A DNA stretch of 11,950 bases from Candidatus Zixiibacteriota bacterium. Lineage in GTDB: Bacteria > Zixibacteria > MSB-5A5 > SM1-73. Each line of letters opens with the position of its first letter. Position 1 is the stretch's first letter. Under the pieces are notes generated by a model. That model saw nothing but the letters and a program-made list of their open reading frames with translations. It ran no database searches and was not told the DNA's origin. The translations under genes were made by a program, and so were the position numbers. Below are positions 6,499 through 11,950 of this stretch, in pieces. The stretch is from contig JALHUP010000246.1 in NCBI GenBank assembly GCA_022866585.1, forward strand, positions 1 to 11,950, given 5' to 3'.

Positions 6499-6515
6499 TC
6501 CCGCCAAGGGCGGGA
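6499..6515. repeat. CCCGCC-type hairpin, third copy
   Basis: A perfect 7-bp stem, TCCCGCC / GGCGGGA, with an AAG loop. The stem is identical to the inner hairpin at 5761-5777, while the loop (TGT there) differs. Conserved stems with free loops suggest selection on structure or a common mobile origin. Confidence 0.65.
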
Positions 6516-6557
6516 GAAGGACAAGGTGTCCGTGACGAACGGGAGATCAATTTTCCC

Positions 6558-6604
6558 AACGGATTAAACAGATGAAAATCCGTTTAATCCGCTCCATCCG
6601 TTGA
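6558..6604. repeat. Hairpin overlapping three tandem ATCCG 9-mers
   Basis: Bases 6560-6591 form a 13-pair-long hairpin with one A-C mismatch: CGGATTAAAC-A-GAT, GAAA loop, ATC-C-GTTTAATCCG. The right arm runs into three tandem 9-base units, ATCCGTTTA, ATCCGCTCC and ATCCGTTGA (6578-6604). The outer CAACGGA (6558-6564) can instead pair with TCCGTTG (6597-6603), so two nested structures compete. Confidence 0.6.
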
Positions 6605-6638
6605 CCAAACCTCTTTTTAATTCTTTCTAAAAAAATCC

Positions 6639-6667
6639 TTTACAAATCTGATTCAAAATTATATAAT
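6639..6667 (+). promoter_or_regulatory. Sigma70-type promoter for the activase/reductase fusion gene
   Basis: TTTACA (6639-6644, one mismatch to TTGACA) and a perfect TATAAT (6662-6667) are 17 bases apart, in AT-rich surroundings. Transcription would start near 6674, giving a leader of about 130 bases before the ATG at 6804. It is the best promoter match I can see in the window. Confidence 0.7.
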
Positions 6668-6738
6668 ATGTCCAACTTTTGATAAAGAGAGGAGAATGCC
6701 CGAGGTCAGTTAGTCATAGGAATGAAATTCAATTTTAT

Positions 6739-6768
6739 CCCCTCTCCTTTTTAAGGAGAGGGTGAGGT
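6739..6768 (+). repeat. CCCTCTCC hairpin followed by GAGGT, in the leader
   Basis: CCCTCTCC (6740-6747) pairs with GGAGAGGG (6755-6762) around a 7-base TTTTTAA loop, followed by TGAGGTCAGC. The same design recurs downstream of the big gene at 11088-11139. In the leader RNA it would end about 40 bases before the start codon. The anti-parallel arm GGAGAGGG resembles a ribosome-binding site but is too far from the ATG to act as one. Confidence 0.6.
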
Positions 6769-6803
6769 CAGCGAAATTATACTACCATCTGTATTGGTGA
6801 AAT

Positions 6804-9800
6804 ATGAACAAGAATCTCTATTTAGGCATTGATGTTGGCTCGGTGAGCGTGAAGGTGGTCCTTCTATCCCAGGAAGGCGAAATCCTTAAAAGCTATTATC
6901 GAAGATCGAAAGGACAACCTCTTCTTACCACAAAAACCATACTGGAAGAACTCTTCGGTGAAGTTGATCCAAGAGAGATCAAATCGGCAGCCACTACCGG
7001 AACAGGGGGAAAGCTCTTAGCCTCCATCTTAGGAGGAAGCTTCATAAACGAGGTGATCGCTTGTATCAAAGCCACTGGATTTTTATGTCCGGAGGTGCGA
7101 ACGGTAATAGAGATGGGAGGAGAAGATTCAAAGCTCGTTCTTCTACGTTATGATGAAATCTCTAAAAGCTCAGTTTTAGAAGATTTCTCTATGAATACCA
7201 TGTGTGCGGCTGGGACCGGATCGTTTTTGGATCAGCAGGCAAATAGGTTGAAAATATCCATCGAAGATGAATTCGGCAGGCTAGCCTTAAAGTCCAAGAA
7301 TCCTCCTCGAATTGCAGGGAGATGCAGCGTCTTCGCCAAGTCGGATATGATCCATCTTCAGCAGATTGCCACCCCGGATTATGATATAGTGGCTGGTTTA
7401 TGCTTTGCCATGGCCAGAAATTTTAAAAGCGGTCTGGCTAAGGGGAAAAAGATAGAAAAACCTATCTCTTTTGTGGGCGGCGTGGCTTCCAATCTGGGAA
7501 TGAGAAGAGCATTTGAAAGCGTGTTTGAATTGGCAGAAGGGGAGTTGGTAGTTCCTGAGTTTCATAAGGAGATGGGAGCAATCGGAGCCGCTTTATCTAT
7601 CATAGGAGTTGTAAAAGAAGAGACCAAATTTGCCGGGATAGATAATTTGAATCAATATTTCTCATCTCAGAAAAAGGAGCATAAAGGCAAAGAACCCTTG
7701 ATCTTTGATTTCCCAGAAAACAAATATTATGAAGTAACCAGAAGCCATAAAGTTCCTGAGGCACATAAAATCGATGCCTTCTTGGGAATAGACGTAGGCT
7801 CGCTTTCCACTAATGTGGTGGCTATTGACAAAGACAAGAATGTGCTCGCCCGCTCTTATCTGATGACCGAAGGAAGACCCATCGAGGCGGTGAGACGTGG
7901 GTTAAAAGAGGTAGGGAATCTGATCAAAGATAAGGTAAACATTTTAGGGGTAGGAACTACTGGTTCGGGAAGATATTTAACCGGAGATTTTGTGGGAGCA
8001 GACGTGGTGCACAATGAGATCACGGCTCAAGCCATAGCCGCGGTGAATATCGATCCCCATGTGGACACCATCTTCGAGATCGGTGGACAGGATTCCAAAT
8101 ATGTCAGCTTGGAAGACGGAGCAGTGGTAGATTTCGAGATGAATAAGGTATGCGCCGCAGGAACAGGCTCGTTTTTACAAGAGCAGGCGGAAAAACTAAA
8201 TATAAATATAGAAGAGGAATTCGGAGAGTTAGCTTTGAAATCAAAATGTCCGGTCAACTGTGGAGAAAGATGCACGGTCTTCATGGAATCGGATTTGGTG
8301 GCACATCAGCAGTCTGGAGTCCCCAAGGAAGACTTGGTGGCAGGATTGGCTTACTCCATCGTATACAATTATCTCAACAAAGTGGTGCAAGATAAAAGAG
8401 TGGGAAATAACATCTTTTTCCAGGGCGGAGTGGCATGGAACAAAGCCGTGGTGGCGGCTTTTGAAAAGGTGACCGGAAAAAGGATCACCGTTCCGCCTCA
8501 TCACGACGTCACCGGAGCCATCGGCGCCGCCATCTTAGCCATGGAGAACTACGATGGGTTCATCCTGAAGATTCATCCTGAAGGACAGAAAAGCAATTTC
8601 AAGGGATTCGACCTCTCCGAAAGAGGGTATACCATAAACACCTTCGAATGTAAAGATTGTGCCAACCATTGTGAAATAAAAGAAGTTCGGGTGGAAGGGG
8701 AGTTGCCTTTATACTATGGAAGCAGATGCGAAAAATACGATACCCAAAGAAAGCAAAGAGAGTCCAAACTCCCTGATCTTTTTAAAGAAAGAGAAAGAAT
8801 CCTTTTCAATATTCATAAAGAGTTTGTATCGAAAGAAGAAAAAATAAAAGAGAAAAAAAGGATCGGTATTCCTCGCGTTTTATTTTTCTATGAGTTTTTC
8901 CCCTATTGGGCTGCTTTTTTCGAACATCTGGGATTTGAAGTCGTGCTTTCAGATAAAACCAACAAGGAGATCATCCGCGAAGGGGTAGAGCAAGTTTTGT
9001 CTGAAACCTGCTTTCCGGTCAAAGTTGCGCACGGACATATCTTAAATCTTTTGAAAAAGAAGGTCGACTATATTTTCCTTCCCAGCTTGATCAATATGAA
9101 AAAAGAGGACGACTCCCAAAAGGAAACTTATGCCTGTCCATACGTTCAGGCTCTTCCCTATATGATTAAATCCGCCATAGATATCAAGCATCAAGACGCC
9201 AAGATGCTCACCTTTCCCATTCATTTTAAGCTGGACCAAACTATTCTCTTAAAAAAACTTTACCAACTGGGAAAGGAGTTGAAGAGGCAAAAAAGTAAGA
9301 TCAGAGCCGCCCTCCTAAAAGCCGAATCCTGCCAGGAGGAATTTTACAAAAGGCTTCAGGATAAAGGGAAGGAAATCTTAGATAGTCTGAAGGAAGATCA
9401 AAAGGTTTTAGTCATAGTGGGGCGACCTTACAACACCTGTGATCTGGATCTCAGCTTAAATCTTCCTAAAAAGCTAAGAGATTTGGGGATATTGGCTCTC
9501 CCTATGGATTTCTTGATGGGCGGAGCCAAAATTGATAAGGATCATCTGCCTAACATGTATTGGAAATCTGGGCAGAAGATTTTAGTAGCCTCTGAGATCA
9601 TCAAAAAGCATCCTAATCTCTTCGGCCTATATGTCTCCAATTTTGGGTGTGGCCCGGATTCTTTCATCACCCATTTCTTCAAGAGAAATTTGAATGGGAA
9701 GCCCTATCTTCTAATAGAGCTGGATGAACATTCTGCCGATGCGGGAGTGATCACTCGTTGTGAGGCTTTCTTAGATAGCCTGAAAAAATACGATGAAACA

Positions 9801-11057
9801 AAACGTGAACCCAAAAGAGAAGCTCCAATACTAATAGGTGTTAAGCGTCCCCTCGAGGACCATAGAGTTTTGTATATTCCCTATATGTGCGATCACGCCT
9901 TCGCTTTTCAGTCGGCTTTACGTGCCTCTGGCAGAGAGGCTGATGTCCTGGACGAATCGGATGAGGAGACCTTGATCTGGGGAAGGAAATTCACCTCAGG
10001 CAAGGAGTGCTATCCTTGCATTCTGACCACCGGAGACCTAATCAAGTTTTTGAAAAAACCGGGTTTGGATAAAAACAAGGTAGCCTTCTTTATGCCCAAG
10101 GCCAATGGACCCTGCCGCTTCGGACAATACCACAATCTGCATCGAATGATATTAGACGACTTTGGTTATTCGGACATACCCATCGTTTCCCCGGATTCCG
10201 AAGATTCCTATTCCTCCATTCCAAACTTGGACGGCAATTTTAGAAAGCTGGCTTGGAGAGGAATGGTGGCAGCAGACCTTTTAATAAAACTTGCCCGGCA
10301 GACCCGACCCTATGAAAAGAATAAAGGAGAAACTGATCGGCTTTACCGAGTGTGTTTGGAGCAGTTAGCCAGAACCATAGCCTGCAAAGGAGATATAGAG
10401 GAGACCATCACCTGGGCAAAGAACCTCTTTCTAAAAATCGAAAGATGCTCAGAGGAAAGAAAGCCAATCATAGGAGTAGTCGGTGAGATTTACATAAGAT
10501 TGAACAGGTTCTCCAACAATGACGTGGTGAGAAAGATTGAAGCCTTAGGAGGGGAGGCTTGGGTGGCACCCATGAGCGAATGGATCTGCTATACCACCTG
10601 TATGTACAAAAGAGATAGTCTGATGCAGAGAAAGCCCAAAGAATATTTGAAAGGATGGCTGACCGATTGGGTGCAGAACAGGAAAGAACATCGGTTGGAG
10701 AAGAGACTGGAAGGATCAATTCTGGGCTGTCACGAGCCTAAGGTAGAGGATGTTTTGGATCTTGCCAGCCCTTACCTGCATGAGTCCTTTGGAGGCGAAG
10801 CCATACTTTCGGTGGGAAAATCCATAGATTATATAAAGCAAGGTCTTTGTGGAATCATCAACGCCATGCCCTTCACCTGTATGCCCGGAACCATCGTCAC
10901 TGCCCTCTCCAAGAGAGTGAGAGAGGATTTTGGAAACTTCCCCTGGCTGAACATAGCTTACGAAGGATTGGAGGACGCCAACGAGATCACCCGCCTGGAA
11001 GCCTTCATGCACCAAGCCCGCGAATTCCAAAAGAAAAGAAGAGAGAAAAAGGAGTAG
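6804..11057 (+). CDS. Single-chain acyl-CoA dehydratase/reductase-type fusion: two BadF/HgdC-like ATPase domains, DUF2229, HgdB-like region
   Basis: A 1417-residue cytoplasmic protein in four parts. Residues 1-290 and 326-610 are two ASKHA ATPase domains with G-I-D-V-G-S (8-13; 328-333), G-G-E-D-S-K / G-G-Q-D-S-K (105-110; 427-432) and C-A-A-G-T-G-S-F (134-141; 450-457). The iron-sulfur cysteines are C134/C174 and C450/C490, spaced 40 apart. In HgdC-type activators the equivalent pair is 39 apart, and a homodimer shares one [4Fe-4S] cluster. Residues 616-642 hold C616, C619, C623 and C642. From 687 follows DUF2229, with C736, C778, C879 and C949. The C-terminal part (1013-1417) is HgdB-like, with C1029, C1069, C1072, C1104, C1262, C1266 and C1359. 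Such proteins couple ATP hydrolysis to very low-potential electron transfer; the final acceptor here is unknown. The ATG follows only a weak GGTGA. The stop lies inside a repeat element. Confidence 0.88.
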   Translation: MNKNLYLGIDVGSVSVKVVLLSQEGEILKSYYRRSKGQPLLTTKTILEELFGEVDPREIKSAATTGTGGKLLASILGGSFINEVIACIKATGFLCPEVRTVIEMGGEDSKLVLLRYDEISKSSVLEDFSMNTMCAAGTGSFLDQQANRLKISIEDEFGRLALKSKNPPRIAGRCSVFAKSDMIHLQQIATPDYDIVAGLCFAMARNFKSGLAKGKKIEKPISFVGGVASNLGMRRAFESVFELAEGELVVPEFHKEMGAIGAALSIIGVVKEETKFAGIDNLNQYFSSQKKEHKGKEPLIFDFPENKYYEVTRSHKVPEAHKIDAFLGIDVGSLSTNVVAIDKDKNVLARSYLMTEGRPIEAVRRGLKEVGNLIKDKVNILGVGTTGSGRYLTGDFVGADVVHNEITAQAIAAVNIDPHVDTIFEIGGQDSKYVSLEDGAVVDFEMNKVCAAGTGSFLQEQAEKLNINIEEEFGELALKSKCPVNCGERCTVFMESDLVAHQQSGVPKEDLVAGLAYSIVYNYLNKVVQDKRVGNNIFFQGGVAWNKAVVAAFEKVTGKRITVPPHHDVTGAIGAAILAMENYDGFILKIHPEGQKSNFKGFDLSERGYTINTFECKDCANHCEIKEVRVEGELPLYYGSRCEKYDTQRKQRESKLPDLFKERERILFNIHKEFVSKEEKIKEKKRIGIPRVLFFYEFFPYWAAFFEHLGFEVVLSDKTNKEIIREGVEQVLSETCFPVKVAHGHILNLLKKKVDYIFLPSLINMKKEDDSQKETYACPYVQALPYMIKSAIDIKHQDAKMLTFPIHFKLDQTILLKKLYQLGKELKRQKSKIRAALLKAESCQEEFYKRLQDKGKEILDSLKEDQKVLVIVGRPYNTCDLDLSLNLPKKLRDLGILALPMDFLMGGAKIDKDHLPNMYWKSGQKILVASEIIKKHPNLFGLYVSNFGCGPDSFITHFFKRNLNGKPYLLIELDEHSADAGVITRCEAFLDSLKKYDETKREPKREAPILIGVKRPLEDHRVLYIPYMCDHAFAFQSALRASGREADVLDESDEETLIWGRKFTSGKECYPCILTTGDLIKFLKKPGLDKNKVAFFMPKANGPCRFGQYHNLHRMILDDFGYSDIPIVSPDSEDSYSSIPNLDGNFRKLAWRGMVAADLLIKLARQTRPYEKNKGETDRLYRVCLEQLARTIACKGDIEETITWAKNLFLKIERCSEERKPIIGVVGEIYIRLNRFSNNDVVRKIEALGGEAWVAPMSEWICYTTCMYKRDSLMQRKPKEYLKGWLTDWVQNRKEHRLEKRLEGSILGCHEPKVEDVLDLASPYLHESFGGEAILSVGKSIDYIKQGLCGIINAMPFTCMPGTIVTALSKRVREDFGNFPWLNIAYEGLEDANEITRLEAFMHQAREFQKKRREKKE

Positions 11058-11072
11058 CGACACTTGTGTCGC
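11051..11072 (+). repeat. CGGAGTAG-type palindromic element overlapping a stop codon
   Basis: GGAGTA followed by the hairpin GCGACA-CTTG-TGTCGC (11057-11072). The element's GGAGTAG supplies the last glutamate codon and the TAG stop (11055-11057) of the preceding gene. Stem and loop layout match the copy at 11450-11465, with one compensatory pair change (C-G to G-C). Confidence 0.7.
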
Positions 11073-11087
11073 ATCCTTCCGCATAAA

Positions 11088-11139
11088 ACCTCACCCCCTT
11101 TAGTTCCCCCTCTCCATAAATATGGAGAGGGGGAGAGGT
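11088..11139. repeat. Long CCCTCTCC hairpin, second copy
   Basis: CCCCCTCTCCATA (11106-11118) and TATGGAGAGGGGG (11121-11133) form a perfect 13-bp stem around AA. An outer ACCTC (11088-11092) can pair with GAGGT (11135-11139). It shares CCCCTCTCC...GGAGAGGG...GAGGT with the leader hairpin at 6739-6768, so the big gene is bracketed by related repeats. It may also limit transcription beyond that gene, though no T-run follows. Confidence 0.65.
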
Positions 11140-11164
11140 AGCTTACCAATACAGGAAGGTTCAG

Positions 11165-11347
11165 ATGAAATACTCAATTATTATAGAAAGGGGCAGAGAA
11201 TCAGAATATGTCGCCTTCTGCCCCACCTTGAGAGGATGTGTTTCTCAAGGAGTCACCAAAAGAGAGGCGATACAAAATCTGAAAAAGGCAATCCAGGACT
11301 ATATTGCCTGTTTGATGGAGGATGGTCTCGTGATTCATCGGCATTAG
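11165..11347 (+). CDS. HicB-family antitoxin-like protein, apparently without an intact HicA
   Basis: A 60-residue protein with the compact HicB fold signature: strands M-K-Y-S-I-I-I-E-R-G (1-10) and Y-V-A-F-C-P-T-L-R-G-C-V-S-Q-G (15-29), then a helix with T-K-R-E-A-I-Q-N-L-K-K-A-I-Q-D-Y and a final E-D-G-L-V-I. AGGAAGG (11153-11159) provides a clear ribosome-binding site. In complete systems the partial RNase-H-like HicB domain neutralises the mRNA-cleaving HicA toxin. I find no intact hicA within the 108 bases upstream or the 169 bases downstream. The protein ends soon after the last helix and lacks a C-terminal DNA-binding domain, so it belongs to the short HicB type. It may be an orphan antitoxin or half of a decayed pair. 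Confidence 0.78.
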   Translation: MKYSIIIERGRESEYVAFCPTLRGCVSQGVTKREAIQNLKKAIQDYIACLMEDGLVIHRH

Positions 11348-11402
11348 GAAATGCCCATACTTTTTAGCTTCGGGAATTCCTGTTACGGAAGTCTCAAAAG
11401 AC

Positions 11403-11465
11403 GCAGAGCAATCTCTGCTACTCCGAGGGAGGGATACTAAAACGGAGTAGCGAGACTTGTCTCGC
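11403..11465. repeat. Inverted pair of CGGAGTAG palindromic elements
   Basis: A minus-strand copy (11403-11425) reads CGGAGTA then GCAGAG-ATTG-CTCTGC. A plus-strand copy (11443-11465) reads CGGAGTA then GCGAGA-CTTG-TCTCGC. They face away from each other across 17 bases, so CTACTCCG (11418-11425) and CGGAGTAG (11443-11450) also pair and the whole unit can form a cruciform-like structure. The arrangement recalls paired REP elements in other bacteria. It lies between the hicB-like gene and the DUF885 gene. Confidence 0.75.
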
Positions 11466-11516
11466 GTTAATACTCTTTGAATTAAAAATCATAAACTACG
11501 CTCGGAGAGGATTGAC

Positions 11517-11950
11517 ATGAACAAAGAATTTAATAATTTGGTTGACGAGGCTTTAGAGTTTCGCTGGAAAGATAGCCCGGTATCGGCTACCTTTTCAGGA
11601 ATTCATAAGTATGATGACAAATTGGATAAAACCGATCCGGAATCTCGAAGGCAACATCTCAAAAGGACAAAAGAATACTTGAAGAGATTAGATAAATTCT
11701 CTTCTGACTCCAAAATCCATACTGAAAAAACAAGACTTTCCATAGATGAAAAGATGGATTGGAAAATGTTGAGGAATTCTCTGGAGGTGGAAATCGCATG
11801 GGAGGAAAAGTTACATTGGGTTCAAAGGTATGCCCCACAATATCCGGAAACCGCTCTCTTTGGTTCCTACATTCTCGTTTTGCGTGATTTCGCTCCCTTA
11901 AGCCAAAGAATGAAATCCGTTTTGGGAAGATTGAAACAGGTTCCTCGCTT
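11517..11950 (+). CDS. DUF885 family protein, N-terminal part
   Basis: An open frame runs from an ATG at 11517 to the window edge, 144 codons without a stop. GGAGAGG at 11504-11510 gives a strong ribosome-binding site 6 bases upstream. The N-terminus has the DUF885 pattern: a short helix, then S-P-V-S-A-T-F-S-G-I-H-K-Y-D-D-K-L-D (residues 19-36), and later E-K-M-D-W-K-M-L-R-N-S-L (about 82-93), equivalent to the family's D-x-x-x-L-x-x-x-L helix. Some DUF885 members are metallopeptidases with H-E-x-x-H and a distant glutamate, but that motif would lie beyond the window, so activity cannot be judged. There is no signal peptide, which suggests a cytoplasmic protein, whereas many relatives are exported. 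Confidence 0.75.
   Translation, partial: MNKEFNNLVDEALEFRWKDSPVSATFSGIHKYDDKLDKTDPESRRQHLKRTKEYLKRLDKFSSDSKIHTEKTRLSIDEKMDWKMLRNSLEVEIAWEEKLHWVQRYAPQYPETALFGSYILVLRDFAPLSQRMKSVLGRLKQVPR

Larger units (their letters stand above)
6374..6803. other. 430-base noncoding region with hairpins, tandem repeats and a promoter
   Basis: I find no credible gene on either strand here. A minus-strand open frame at 6173-6448 has no family features and overlaps the gene remnant. The stretch holds, in order, an inverted repeat (6401-6449), a CCCGCC-type hairpin (6499-6515), a hairpin with three tandem 9-mers (6558-6604), a sigma70-type promoter (6639-6667) and a CCCTCTCC hairpin in the presumed leader (6739-6768). 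Each is listed separately. Confidence 0.6.

Noticed and set aside
6674..6803. A riboswitch in the leader of the fusion gene.
   Set aside because: Apart from one simple hairpin shared with a site downstream of the gene, I see no conserved aptamer motif.
10716..11084. Antisense open frame across the end of the fusion gene (122 residues).
   Set aside because: It is opposite conserved coding sequence and has no recognisable motif or ribosome-binding site.
11106..11133. The 13-bp hairpin as a rho-independent terminator.
   Set aside because: Stem strength fits, but no T-run follows and a related copy sits in a leader upstream of a gene, so it is called a repeat.
305..11465. CRISPR array from the recurring short palindromes.
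   Set aside because: Copies are dispersed between genes, without regular spacing, unique equal-length spacers or cas genes.
1..11950. tRNA or rRNA genes.
   Set aside because: I found no cloverleaf with a T-loop GTTCRA motif and acceptor pairing, and no rRNA-like conserved segments.

Overview
The window is a stretch of bacterial chromosome of moderate, roughly 40-45% GC content (sampled by eye), with genes densely packed on the + strand. I cannot name the species. Complete succinyl-CoA synthetase genes, a very large activase/reductase fusion typical of anaerobes, a membrane glycosyltransferase with TPR repeats, and many palindromic intergenic repeats would fit an uncultured anaerobic lineage of the Zixibacteria/KSB1/WOR-3 kind. 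That placement is a low-confidence inference.

Positions 1-3231 hold the 3' end of a CCA-adding tRNA nucleotidyltransferase, a hairpin-rich spacer, sucC, a two-gene toxin-antitoxin module of the TumE (DUF6516) type, and sucD. The module sits exactly between the two subunit genes of one enzyme and is much more AT-rich than either, so it looks like an insertion into a sucCD operon. SucD also carries an unusual lysine-rich C-terminal tail of about 36 residues.

Positions 3232-6803 hold an intact GT-C (family 39-like) glycosyltransferase with seven C-terminal TPRs. It is followed by a decayed, frameshifted copy of its own N-terminal part, which is joined to the C-terminal remnant of an unrelated gene. 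A 430-base noncoding stretch then carries several hairpins and tandem repeats and ends in a good sigma70-type promoter.

Positions 6804-11057 encode a 1417-residue single-chain protein with two tandem BadF/BcrA/HgdC-type ATPase domains, a DUF2229 region and a cysteine-rich HgdB-like C-terminal part. It looks like an ATP-driven low-potential electron donor and its acceptor fused in one polypeptide. Its substrate is unknown.

Positions 11058-11950 hold further palindromic repeats, a HicB-like antitoxin gene with no recognisable intact hicA beside it, and the first 144 codons of a DUF885 protein.

An unexplained theme runs through the window: a small palindromic element, CGGAGTAG followed by a 6-bp hairpin with an NTTG loop. 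The stem sequence differs between copies but pairing is kept by compensatory changes. It occurs near both ends of the window, and one copy contributes the stop codon of the giant gene.
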